Shown one piece after another: positions 27,801 through 35,256 of a stretch of DNA of 64,000 bases. The translations under genes and the position numbers were made by a program. This DNA is from Gavia stellata (lineage: Eukaryota > Chordata > Aves > Gaviiformes > Gaviidae), in assembly GCF_030936135.1 (NCBI RefSeq), contig NC_082603.1:35072329-35136328 (forward strand). Reading direction: 5' to 3'. Numbering within the stretch: position 1 is the stretch's first letter; each line of letters opens with the position of its first letter. Under the pieces are notes generated by a model, which did no database searches, was not told the origin of the DNA, and saw nothing but the letters and a program-made list of their open reading frames with translations.

Positions 27801-30800
27801 AAAATGGTCTTTGTCCCGGAGCCCACAGACACTCTTCCCTAGCAGGCTGCATCCACATACCTTAGAAATCCGAGCGCCTCTCCTGTCAAAAGATCAGTTC
27901 AGCCCTAAGAAGGTAACGAAATCCTAGGAAAGAAAATTAAATCCTGGAAACTCTCTGCTCAGGAGCCAAATCAGACATTTAGATAATGAACTGGAATTGT
28001 TGATAGCTGCTCAGCCATTTATACCCATGACTCATTATCTCTCTGGGCGAGACACACAAGTAAGAGTTTTAGTTGCTCCAGTCAAAACAATTCTGTTTTT
28101 TCAACCTTAAGCTGAGGCAAGAGAGCAGTGAACCTGCGCCTTCTTAAACGCATCCCCCTCATCCCAGAAGACTCATGTGCTAAATAAATGCCTCCACTTT
28201 TCCAATCAGTTAAATTTGTAAAGCGTACGGCTGGGCACCGGACTTTCAGTACTTAACCGTATGTATGCCTGCTCCTGGACTTTGTCTTCACTGCAGAGAG
28301 GTTCTCCTGCATTCAGTCAGCTCATCTGAACTGAAACCAAGATAATCTGTGACTTGGGACAAGGCGTTCTTGGAGTCCCAAAAGCAACTCGCATAAAATA
28401 AGCTATTGAAAAGTTGTCTTCTCAATAACTTGTCTAAAGGAACAAAATAAACAAACAAACAAAAAAAAAAAATCACAGTTTTGAAGCAGGGATATCGCTC
28501 CACAGGGCTCTGTTGTCCGATTTCCTCCTGAGCCCTCCGTTTCAGCCTGCCCATCTGCCCAGCAGCACAGCTACAGCCTCCCACGGTACTGGGAAACCGG
28601 GGGCAAGACGCACATCACTTTGCTTGACCAAAGTAACGGAGAGCGAAAGCTGCAGGGACGGTGGGGTCATTTCTTCACCTCGGGTGAAGAACCGTTCAGC
28701 GAAGCACAAGCTAGCTTAACAATACACCAGCGAGCGTGCCAGAGGCTGTGGGTTTGTGCATCTGCCCAGCTGTGGTGGTGATCGGGCAGCAGCACCAAGC
28801 CCCCCCCGAGATGCACGAAACCCTGCCCGGGCGCCAGCAGCAGCCGGGAGGCTCAGCGTTCCCAGCACTCGAGGGGAGCTGCAGAGCTACGGAGCGTGAT
28901 GGAAAGCGCCCCACGCTTTGGGACTTGATTACCACAAAATTTACTGCTGTCTCCATGAACTCTGGACAGATTTGAGCAGTAAAGTCCTTTTTCTTTCTTT
29001 CCTTTTTTTTTTTCCTTCTTAAAATACTGTATATATAAAAGCATTCCAGGATGCTAAGGAAATTGGAAAGAAGGACACCATCAACAGCTGCCCACAAGGT
29101 ATACAGAGGAAGATAACTTGTAATCAAAAGCTTTAGTTTAAAAGGCATTAAACCCCCACTAGACTCGAGGCAGATTTCCACACACACAAGATTCCCACCA
29201 CCTGGCCCGCCGTCAGGAGAGGATGCAAGGCATCCTAGCTCACCTTCGGCCCTAGAGCGGCGGTTGCGGCGGGTCCTCCGGTGCAACGCCCCGGTCAAAA
29301 CTCCCCGTACCAAGCAGGGCCAGAGGGATGCCGCAGCTGGTCCAGCTGTGGGGAGGTTTGTCCTTGTGCCGAGCCCAAGGCCGTCACCAGCTAACCTGTC
29401 TCCATGTACTGGTTAGCACAACCCAAAGCCTGCACAAGCCCGGTGGCACCCCTGGAGACAGCTGGGATGCCAGATATCTGGCTAGACCCAAAGAATACGT
29501 ACGCAGAGTACGCAAGGGCTCCCGGGAACGCCGGCATGACCATAGATTAGCATTAGCCTCATTTCTCAGCAACATTAACTCTGCCTTGAACGACAACAGA
29601 AAACATTCCTGTTTGATCCCATTCTCCTATAGTATGTGCATGCGATCACTCATAGCGGGGTAGTGAAGAGGAGGTTTTGTTATGACTAATTTTATGGATT
29701 ATGTTTTATCTAGTACTGATACATCCTAACTGAACACCTAACACACACAATCCAGAAGTGTAACCTTTAAACAAGATGTTTACCATGGAACAGAGCAGAC
29801 ACCAGAAATTCTGCCGGGTTTGAAAACAGAACAGTTTGAAGCAGTCATCTGGAGCCAACAGTTCATCACCATAGCATGACAAAGAAATGGCTCGATAAAA
29901 TTCTCTTTTGAGATGTTTTCTCACTCCCTAGCTTTGCAAAGCCCCTTTAGACCGCCACAGGAGCATCACCCCAGTAAGGGAATGACTCCCAGACGTGTAC
30001 ATCTCATGCTTTGCCAACATACAGTTCTGAGCAAGATCCACGTGAGAGCTGATAAGACTCCTGCTTCTAAATAAAAGAGCTGTTGGAAATGTGCAAGACA
30101 TATTAAAACTCAGACATTATGCAGCTGACTGTTCAAAAACTAGCTGCAGAACCACCACTGGCAGAAAACCCCGATTTCAGAAAAGTGAAGCTCTGTCGTC
30201 GTCACCGTATCAGGTACTGATGCGTTGCATTTGTGTATTTTGGACTTGCACGAGTAATCTGTTAAAATAGAGCACTTAGTCATTGTTTTGAAACATGACC
30301 TAACTGACTGCTAAAGGAAAGGCTGGTTTAGCTTTGTAGCCGTGTTCCAGTTGTGTACATATTTTGGTTTGTCTAGACCTGAATAAACTAAAATAACTAG
30401 ATTCTTGGTGCCTGTTTGGTGCGCTGGATCAAACCAGACCAGGAACGCTATTTCAGTGACACCTCAGCTCCCGTCCCACCTTGTGTCGCACCTCTCTGAA
30501 GAGCAGCAGTCCCGTGTCATCGCTGCCAGAGCTGTCAGCAGTTTGAGCGCTCACAGCACCTCTTTGCTCCCCACCCACCCTCTCCAGCCACAGTGCAGAA
30601 GAAAACCGGCCACCGACCCATTTCTCACCAGATGCCTCTTAGAAAACGCCACGTGCTAGGGACTAACTAAAGGGACAAGGACCCCGAGCTGCGTGCCCCG
30701 GCTGTGGCCCAAGGGATCGGCCGCAAGCCACTGGCTCAGAGCTTCCAGGGACACGGGGACACCAACAGCGAGGCATGCTCCAGGGCTAATTCCTGGGAAG

Positions 30801-33800
30801 ACTTTCATGCAGACCCCCGGGCTGCGATGCCCGGCTGCGATGCCCTGCTCGTGCGTCGCGGTGCCAGACGTTGGGGACCCCACCTAGTTTACACGTAAAA
30901 GCTTAAGAGGTGTTTTACAGGCACTGTATACACTGAGGCTACCAGCTCCCAGGACGGCTGGCAGGAGCACGGCTGCCCCACAGCTGCTAAGCAAAGAGGA
31001 GAATGAGCCTCTTAACTCCTGGAACGCATCAGAAGCGGTCAATACCACGGAGGAAAAACCAGTTTGGGCGATTGATTAGCGCAGTTCTATCCACTCAAAG
31101 ATCAGAAGTGGGGTTTTCCAGCCCACAATAACCCCCTAGGACTCGCCCGCAGATAGGAGATGCAATTACTCCAGCAGTACCAAGTTACCCCGAGTTTGGG
31201 CAAGACGTTGAGACTCAGCCCTGAATTGCTGTCTCCGTTGGCAGAAGAGCCGCTCGGCCGCAGCAGGCCCTGCCCAGCGGACCTGCCCACGCGGCTTCCC
31301 GGCCCCAGCATCACCTTAGGCCCCCCACCCAAGACAGGGGTCCCTGCCGTGGGTGCCCGGCGGCAGCCGCCGGTAAGGCAAGGGAACAGGCAAGATGGAA
31401 GACTGAATGAACAGCAGCCAAGTTCTTCCATTTCTCAATCCCTACAAACCTGAACAAAAATACGCCTGTTTATTCCCTGTAAAGCTAAACATAAACACAT
31501 CTGTTCATCACACTTGTCCCCGGACAGTAACAGAAACAGGGCCCTCTGATCAACACCTTCTTTTCGTACAAGGAACTTGTTTTGTTAAACTTAGAAGCGA
31601 GAAGCTACTAGAAAAATGCTTTTAAGATGGATACCGAGTCTGGCTTCTCTGCACAACACAGGCCAAGACATTTTATCTAATGAATCAGCATCGGGTTCAG
31701 TAACCTGCTCTTGAACCAGCTCTTAAAGAAATAAAAAAAAGAAGGGAAAAAAGCCAATCCCAATAATCTTCAGTGTCGGTTCAGGCCCACAAGATTAGAA
31801 ACACTGGGGTTTAATCCAATGTTTGCCACCGACTCCTTTGTGATTAAGCAAAGACGAAGAATTGAACTGAGGGAATGAGGGAAACTAAAGGTTTTGAAAA
31901 TTGTGTTTAGTAGAATTCCTACGGCCCTTAAGAACAAATAATTAGAGAGGCTACAAATGCAAAGCACTAACATGCATCAGGAACACTGAATCTGCTTTCT
32001 GAGGAACGGCTGCAGATACTCCTTCAGTATCTCTCAACTACAGACCACCGCGAGAGCCAGCCAACTTTATTCTCCTGAACAAAAAGTGTGACAAATTTTC
32101 CCGATGCCCTTTCAGAGCAAGGCAACTTCAGATATCTGCTGCCATCACTGAAAATCCCAGCCGCCCCAAATAGAAACCTGCACCGGGGGAGGGGGATAAA
32201 CCTTCGGGGGAGCCAGCTCTCATTCCGAGGGAGAAAGGGCAAGCAGGGAGGGTTGGGAATTCCTCCGCAGGGCAGCACAGCCCTTCCCCAACACCTCACC
32301 GCTGGGAATTGCCAGAGCTTCACAGAATCACTAAGGCTGGAAAAGACCTGTCAGATCACCAAGTCCAACCACCAACCCAACCCCACCATGCCCACTAAAC
32401 CATGTCCCGCAGTGCCACGTCCACACCTTCCTTGAACACCTCCAGGGGTGGTGACTCCACCAACCTCCCAAGTTGGGTCTCTTCTCCCAAGTGACAGGAC
32501 AAGAGGAGATGGCCTCAAGTTGCACCAGGGGAGGTTCAGGCTGGATATTAGGAAAAATGTCTTCACTGAGAGAGTGGTGAAGCACTGGAAGAGGCTGCCC
32601 AGGGAGGTGGTGGAGTCCCCATCCCTGGAGGTGTTCAAGGAAGGTGTGGACGTGGCACTGCGGGACATGGTTTAGTGGGCATGGTGGGGTTGGGGTGGTC
32701 TCGATGGTCTTACAAGTCTTTTCTGGCCTTAGCGATTCTGTGATATATACGACGAAGGAGCCGGCGCACAACTCAGCTGCTTTCTAGTAACAAAAAAAAT
32801 AAATAATAAATAAAAATTCCAGGGACTGCCCCAACCCCTGCTCTCCTCCATCTTTCTCGCTCCTTCCCCAGGCCGAACCCCGAAGCCGCGGCGGCCGAGG
32901 GCGGGCAGGGCCCGGGCTGGGGGCCGGGGGTCGCACCCCGGCCGCCTTCCGCGGGGACTCCGCGAGGCTCCCCGCCGGCGGAAGGGAGGCGGCCGGGAGG
33001 TTCGCCGGCGGAGAGCCGGGCTGAGCCGCCGGCCTGGGGAGGCCGGACGCCCCCCGGGAAGCTTTACAGGCGGGGGGGGCGACGCGCCCGACCCCCGTGC
33101 CTGGGCGCGGAGCACGGCCTTGGGGGTGGGTGGGGGGTGTTTAAGCTCCCCCCCAGCAGCCCCCCGGGTTTTCCATGAGGAGAAACAGCCCCGAGCCGAC
33201 CCCCCGCGGCCCTGGAAGCGGTTTGGGGCGGGGGGGGGGGGGTCCCCAGGAGAAGCGACCCCGGACAGAAGCACGAGTGCGGCGGCGCGGGGGGGCGGCA
33301 GCCACCCAGAGGCGCCCCACCGCGCCCCAGAGCCGGCAGAGGCGGCCCTGCCCCCGCCCGCGGCAGCGCCCATTAATGGCCTTTTTTTTAAAAATTTTTT
33401 TTTTTTTTTGTTATCATTCTCGCAAGCGGTGAGGTTTCCTCCCGCGGCCGGTTCGGAGGCCGAGGAACGGGGAGGGGCAGAGGTACGAAAAGAGGGGAGG
33501 AAGAATTTGTTCCCCCTCAAAAAAATATTTCTTAAAAAAAAAAACCCAACCCCAAACCCACCCAACTTCGCAAGGCGAGGCTTCCCCGCGCGCGCCGTCG
33601 CCATACTGACGATTCCCCCCTTCCTCTTCCTTGAGGTGCGGGCCGAAAGCAGGCCAGGGAAAACTTTCCTCTGCCCCCTCTCTCCCCGCAGGCGCTGGAG
33701 TGAAACGCGCACAAAGAGGCCCGGGCGGCCGCGGTCCCCGGCCACAGCGGCGGGGCTCATTAGCTCATGGGAGCGAGTCAGCGATACTCCAGCAAGTCGC

Positions 33801-33962
33801 CAAAGAGCGCGGGCGGGGAGAGGGGGACGGGGGAAGTTCGCCCCTCCGGCACTCACCGATCAGCCCCCCCACCAGAAAGGCGATGACTTGGAACGCCAGC
33901 AGGATCCCCCCGACGATGCACAGCTTTTTGGTGCTCATGTTCTCGATGATGGCCCCAGCCAT
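797..33962 (-). CDS. WLS: WLS (Wntless/GPR177), Wnt cargo receptor; exons 1-10, 3' end outside window
   Basis: WLS binds palmitoleoylated Wnt proteins in the ER and Golgi, escorts them to the plasma membrane and is recycled. Coding exons on the minus strand, in transcript order: 33857-33962, 16656-16928, 8038-8162, 6699-6860, 5142-5278, 4586-4754, 4302-4399, 3873-3936, 2544-2687, 797-880. Joined they total 1,362 nt (454 codons) without a stop or phase conflict. The order is TM1 in exon 1, the lumenal Wnt-binding domain in exons 2-4, and TM2 to TM7 in exons 5-10. Near-identity to remembered human WLS is clear, for example [46 protein letters not shown] and [16 protein letters not shown] spans the exon 9/10 junction (residues 425-428). 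About 87 C-terminal residues (TM8 and tail) should lie left of position 1. All introns are GT-AG, with one weak donor (exon 8). Confidence 0.97.
881..2543 (-). other. WLS intron 9
   Basis: GT-AG intron of 1,663 bp. It has an A-rich stretch near 965-985. No exon or repeat recognised. Confidence 0.9.
2544..2687 (-). CDS. WLS: WLS coding exon 9 (TM6, third cytoplasmic loop)
   Basis: The acceptor is TGCCCAG with the exon starting at ATG (2687-2685). The 48 codons read [15 protein letters not shown], then [16 protein letters not shown] and [19 protein letters not shown]6 is followed by a basic cytoplasmic loop ending in the first half of the YEGL endocytosis motif. The donor is GTAATG at 2543. 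Confidence 0.96.
2688..3872 (-). other. WLS intron 8
   Basis: An intron of 1,185 bp with the weak donor GTATCC and a CR1 copy near 3335-3636. The remainder is unremarkable, with moderate GC near 2830-3050. Confidence 0.88.
3335..3636 (+). repeat. CR1 LINE 3' fragment (WLS intron 8)
   Basis: Same CR1 3' segment as at the left edge, with GGTGGGTGCTGGTCTCTTCTCC at its 5' side and GATTCTGTGATTCT at its 3' end. The C-terminal ORF2 frame is open. It is antisense to WLS and ends about 240 bp short of exon 8. Confidence 0.93.
3873..3936 (-). CDS. WLS: WLS coding exon 8 (short, lumenal loop)
   Basis: A short 64-nt exon. The acceptor is CTTTGCAG and the exon starts at 3936. It encodes [21 protein letters not shown], split here as [12 protein letters not shown] and TTEVGTELA. 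Phase fits both neighbours (98 nt before leaves phase 2, and exon 9 begins in phase 0). The donor is GT at 3872-3871 followed by ATCC, a poor match to GTRAGT. The exon call rests on homology and phase, not on donor strength. Confidence 0.9.
3937..4301 (-). other. WLS intron 7
   Basis: A 365-bp GT-AG intron with no recognised element. Confidence 0.9.
4302..4399 (-). CDS. WLS: WLS coding exon 7 (TM5)
   Basis: The acceptor is CCGATTAG and the exon starts at 4399. It encodes [17 protein letters not shown], then [16 protein letters not shown], a loop followed by TM5. Length is 98 nt, ending in phase 2 before donor GTAGGT (4301-4296). NERNRLSG differs from the human HERNHIAG, a small lineage difference in the loop before TM5. 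Confidence 0.95.
4586..4754 (-). CDS. WLS: WLS coding exon 6 (TM3-TM4)
   Basis: The acceptor is CTCTCCAG and the exon starts at 4754. It encodes [18 protein letters not shown], then [19 protein letters not shown] and [19 protein letters not shown], identical to human as I recall it. It covers TM3, a short loop and TM4. Length is 169 nt with donor GTGGGT at 4585. This is the most conserved part of the gene in the window. An antisense frame of 340 codons across exons 5-7 is a by-product of this coding sequence. Confidence 0.97.
4755..5141 (-). other. WLS intron 5
   Basis: A 387-bp GT-AG intron with no recognised element. Intron 6 (4400-4585) is only 186 bp. Confidence 0.9.
5142..5278 (-). CDS. 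WLS: WLS coding exon 5 (TM2)
   Basis: No minus-strand start codon opens this frame, so it is easily missed, but the translation is clear: [18 protein letters not shown], then [16 protein letters not shown] and [12 protein letters not shown]. It covers the end of the lumenal domain and TM2. The acceptor is TTCCTTAG (exon starts 5278) and the donor is GTGAGT (5141-5136). Length is 137 nt, leaving phase 2. Confidence 0.95.
5279..6698 (-). other. WLS intron 4
   Basis: A 1,420-bp intron. Its 5' third in the transcript sense is the CR1 fragment at 6115-6580; nothing else is recognised. Confidence 0.9.
6115..6580 (+). repeat. CR1 LINE, longest 3' fragment (WLS intron 4)
   Basis: Begins near TTGCTGGAGCGTGTCCAGAG, a CR1 ORF2 segment further 5' than in the other copies. 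It runs through CTCTCTACAACTCCCTGAAAGG to GATTCTGTGATT. A 157-codon frame (6029-6502) contains the ORF2 C-terminus. It is antisense to WLS and ends about 120 bp from exon 4. Confidence 0.93.
6699..6860 (-). CDS. WLS: WLS coding exon 4 (lumenal domain)
   Basis: The acceptor TTCGCTAG ends at 6861. The exon is 162 nt (54 codons, phase 0 at both ends) and reads [16 protein letters not shown], then [17 protein letters not shown] and [12 protein letters not shown]. The donor is GTAAGT (6698-6693). A CR1 LINE fragment ends only about 120 bp downstream of this exon in the transcript sense (6115-6580). Confidence 0.96.
6861..8037 (-). other. WLS intron 3
   Basis: A 1,177-bp GT-AG intron with unique AT-moderate sequence. 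A 106-codon minus frame at 7555-7875 has no recognisable content. Confidence 0.9.
8038..8162 (-). CDS. WLS: WLS coding exon 3 (lumenal domain)
   Basis: The acceptor TCTTGCAG precedes 8162. The first codon completes to Lys, giving [17 protein letters not shown] and on to [11 protein letters not shown]. The exon is 125 nt and ends exactly on a codon before donor GTAAGG at 8037. This stretch of the lumenal domain is less conserved: [14 protein letters not shown] stands where human has an AFAEWTEMAHERVP-like segment, with no length change. Confidence 0.95.
9388..9516. repeat. 40-bp minisatellite, about 2.6 units (WLS intron 2)
   Basis: TTGGAAGATGGCTGCAGAAC recurs at 9411, 9451 and 9491, an exact 40-bp period. 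It is preceded by two 11-bp TGTTGGAAACG units. All three plus frames stay open through it, giving repetitive pseudo-peptides of no significance. Confidence 0.9.
10585..10625. repeat. CA/TA microsatellite (WLS intron 2)
   Basis: A tract of CATACATACG, (CA)n and (TA)n, moderately interrupted. Confidence 0.85.
12745..14310. other. GC- and CpG-enriched interval inside WLS intron 2
   Basis: Clearly richer in GC and CpG than flanking intron, for example GTGGCCGGCGGCACCGC near 13062 and CGTGCGAGCGCCGGAGGG near 13141. It could be an intragenic CpG island or alternative promoter, or just an isochore-like patch. No exon is supported. Confidence 0.45.
16501..16536. repeat. 18-bp tandem duplication (WLS intron 2)
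   Basis: CAACCTGCCCAACC occurs at 16501 and 16519, close to exon 2. Confidence 0.75.
16656..16928 (-). CDS. WLS: WLS coding exon 2 (lumenal domain)
   Basis: The acceptor is TTCGCAG and the exon starts at 16928. The first codon is completed to Ala, giving [14 protein letters not shown]. The 273-nt exon holds the conserved [29 protein letters not shown] and [19 protein letters not shown] blocks of the lumenal Wnt-binding domain. It ends in CTAA before donor GTAAGT (16655-16650), phase 1. The donor is close to the optimal consensus. Confidence 0.96.
19380..19690. other. Short CpG-rich patch in WLS intron 1
   Basis: Sequence such as GCCGGCCAGCCGGCGGGC and AGCGGCGCGAGGTTTGGGCG stands out against AT-rich surroundings. 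No splice-bounded exon is seen. Confidence 0.4.
22209..22242. repeat. 17-bp tandem duplication (WLS intron 1)
   Basis: ACGGGCCAGGGAGGTC is repeated twice head to tail, differing only in the last base of the unit. Confidence 0.85.
22970..23100 (-). repeat. Older CR1 LINE 3' fragment (WLS intron 1)
   Basis: Contains GGGACCTCGGGAGGTC, CAACCTCCTGCTCACGGCAG and GCTCAGGGCCTCATTCCACC, the reverse complement of the 3' coding end of a diverged CR1 subfamily. The terminal octamer repeats are missing. Divergence suggests an older insertion, in sense with WLS. Confidence 0.7.
23926..24000 (-). repeat. CR1 LINE, short 3' tip (WLS intron 1)
   Basis: ACAGAATCATTAAGGTTGGA, AAAGACCTGTAAGATCACC and AAGTCCAACCATCAACGC are the reverse complement of the CR1 3' UTR. 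The insertion is truncated after about 75 bp. Confidence 0.88.
25432..25490. repeat. T-tract/A-tract low-complexity sequence (WLS intron 1)
   Basis: A T run is followed directly by a run of about 18 A and then an AC-rich stretch (ACAAAAAAACAAACC). Confidence 0.85.
26266..26437 (+). repeat. CR1 LINE 3' fragment (WLS intron 1)
   Basis: Runs from ACTGGAAGAGGCTGCCCAGG through GACATGGTTTAGTGGGCATG to GTGATTCTGTGATTC. It is shorter than the other copies and antisense to WLS. Confidence 0.92.
32319..32460 (-). repeat. CR1 LINE 3' fragment, left arm of an inverted CR1 pair
   Basis: Starts TTCACAGAATCACTAAGGC (reverse complement of the 3' end) and continues to the GGTGACTCCACC segment of ORF2. It faces the plus-strand copy that begins a few bases later. 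Confidence 0.93.
32466..32746 (+). repeat. CR1 LINE 3' fragment, right arm of an inverted CR1 pair
   Basis: Starts near TTGGGTCTCTTCTCCCAAG and ends GCGATTCTGTGATA. Its last part, from about 32600, is the reverse complement of the preceding minus-strand copy, leaving a spacer of about 140 bp. Confidence 0.93.
33857..33962 (-). CDS. WLS: WLS coding exon 1 (start codon, TM1)
   Basis: The ATG is the CAT at 33960-33962. The exon encodes residues 1-35 plus one base, beginning [19 protein letters not shown], and then a hydrophobic run (about residues 13-35) that forms TM1 or a signal anchor. It ends in G before GTGAGT at 33856-33851. The start is chosen because the first nine residues match vertebrate WLS and the exon sits inside the CpG island. 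A longer open frame continues to 33765, but that is read-through into intron 1. Confidence 0.96.
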
Positions 33963-34090
33963 CTTCGCCCGCCGCTATGCCCCCGGCTCGGGGACGGGGA
34001 GGGAGGGGACGTGGCGGGCGGGCTCGGCGCTGGGTGCCCGGGCCAGCCGGGAGCCGCCCGCCGCTCCGCCGCCGCCAGCCGTGATTGTGG
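33963..34090 (-). promoter_or_regulatory. WLS: Probable WLS 5' UTR
   Basis: This GC-rich sequence lies between the start codon and a likely transcription start near 34,090. The start is inferred from a TTTAAA box at 34116-34121, about 26 bp upstream. No splice acceptor is needed between here and the ATG. The true start could be dispersed over the CpG island. Confidence 0.5.
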
Positions 34091-34200
34091 CCGCTGCCCG
34101 GCTGCATGTGGCCGCTTTAAAGGAGCTGGGAGCGGGTCACATGACGCCGCCGCCCCTCCCCGGTCCCCCGGCCCCGCCCGCCCCCCCCCGCCTCTTCCCC
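34091..34200 (-). promoter_or_regulatory. WLS: Predicted WLS core promoter with TTTAAA and E-box/M-box
   Basis: A TTTAAA box lies at 34116-34121. A GTCACATGAC element at 34136-34145 (GTCATGTGAC on the minus strand) is an E-box of the type bound by MITF/TFE/USF factors. GC boxes (CCCGCCC, CCGCCCC) surround both. These motifs are seen directly. Their use is inferred from spacing and position upstream of exon 1. Confidence 0.5.
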
Positions 34201-34483
34201 CGCAGGGGCCCGGGCCGCCCGCCCGCGCCCCGGTCCCCCCCGCCCCGGCCCCAAGGCGGGCCGCGGCCCCGGCGGGGGAAGAGGCGGGGGGGGGCGGCAG
34301 CTCGGCTGCCCGGCGATGGCAGCGGCGCAGGTGAGCGCTGCCCCGCACCTGGAGGCGGGCCCGCGCAGCGCTGCCCGGCACGGAGCCGGGGCGGGACGGG
34401 GGGAGCGGGCGCCGGGACGCGCCTTCAGCCGTGTGCCCGCGGGACAGCGCTTGGCCCTGCCCGGAGCGCTGAATCACGGAGTC

Positions 34484-34738
34484 ACAGAATCACTAAGGCT
34501 GGAAAAGACCTGTCAGATCATCAGGTCCAACCACCAACCCAACCCCACCATGCCCACTAAACCATGTCCCGCAGTGCCACGTCCACACCTTCCTTGAACA
34601 CCTCCAGGGATGGGGACTCCACCACCTCCCTGGGCAGCCTCTTCCAGTGCTTCACCACTCTCTCCGGAAAGACATTTCTCCTAATACCCAGCCTGAACCT
34701 CCCCTGGCACAGCTTGAGGCCATCTCCTCTCATCCTGC
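34484..34738 (-). repeat. CR1 LINE 3' fragment just upstream of WLS
   Basis: GTCACAGAATCACTAAGGC, then AAGACCTGTCAGATCATCAG, through the ORF2 C-terminal part to CTTGAGGCCATCTCCTCTCA. It marks the outer edge of the WLS CpG island, about 360 bp from the presumed TATA-like box. Confidence 0.92.
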
Positions 34739-35206
34739 TTCAGTTCCCCCCCGCAGGTCACGCCAAGCGGGCTCCCGAGCGCGGCCACCCGGCCTCCGTC
34801 CCCAGATCCTCAAGCGCTGGGAGCACCCAGCTCCAGCCCCGCGCCCTGGCAGAGGTACCCAGCCACCCGCCCAGAGACTGCCCAGCCACTCGCACGGCCC
34901 TGTCCCTGACCCAGAATGAGCTCGCTACCCCCTGCCATCACCTCCAGGTCTTCCCATGAGTGCTTTCCAGCTACTTGTGGGATGCCACAAGGCCCCGTGC
35001 TGCGCAATGAAGGGTACGGAATACCGTCGTGTGCCGCTGAAACTAGACGGGGAGTTGCTGGAAACACTCCTTGAGGACAAATAAGCCACGAAAGGAAAGA
35101 AGAGGTGACAAAAATACAGACAGGAACCGTCAAAATGAAAGGCGGGTCAGATATTTAGAGGCACGAACCAATAATGATCTGAAGCACATAGTAACAAGAA
35201 AAAAAA

Positions 35207-35256
35207 TTTAGAAGAAACAAATGCAAAAAAGTTTAGAAGAAACAAATGCAAAAAAC
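35207..35256. repeat. 25-bp tandem duplication
   Basis: TTTAGAAGAAACAAATGCAA plus a short A-tract occurs twice with a 25-bp period, about 1.1 kb upstream of the WLS promoter. Confidence 0.88.

Larger units (their letters stand above)
16929..33856 (-). other. WLS intron 1
   Basis: An intron of 16,928 bp from GTGAGT at 33856 to TTCGCAG at 16929. It contains five CR1 fragments, a CpG-rich patch near 19,380-19,690, and the proximal part of the promoter CpG island. The 375-codon minus frame starting at 33856 is GC-driven. No other gene is supported. Confidence 0.92.
32830..34480. promoter_or_regulatory. CpG island covering WLS promoter, exon 1 and start of intron 1
   Basis: Very GC-rich and CpG-rich sequence with GGGCGG boxes throughout. 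It contains G/C homopolymers (13 G at 33230-33242) and interrupting A/T tracts (T runs near 33385-33410, A run near 33535-33545). It centres on WLS exon 1. Long open frames here on both strands (up to 404 codons) reflect high GC and few stops, not genes. Confidence 0.85.

Noticed and set aside
32729..33856. 375-codon minus-strand frame
   Set aside because: It begins at the WLS intron 1 donor and continues into CR1. It is GC-driven with no domain.
33120..34334. 404-codon plus-strand frame (and 309 codons at 33631-34560)
   Set aside because: They run through the CpG island and WLS exon 1 in antisense. Composition is Pro/Arg/Gly/Ala as expected from random GC-rich DNA.
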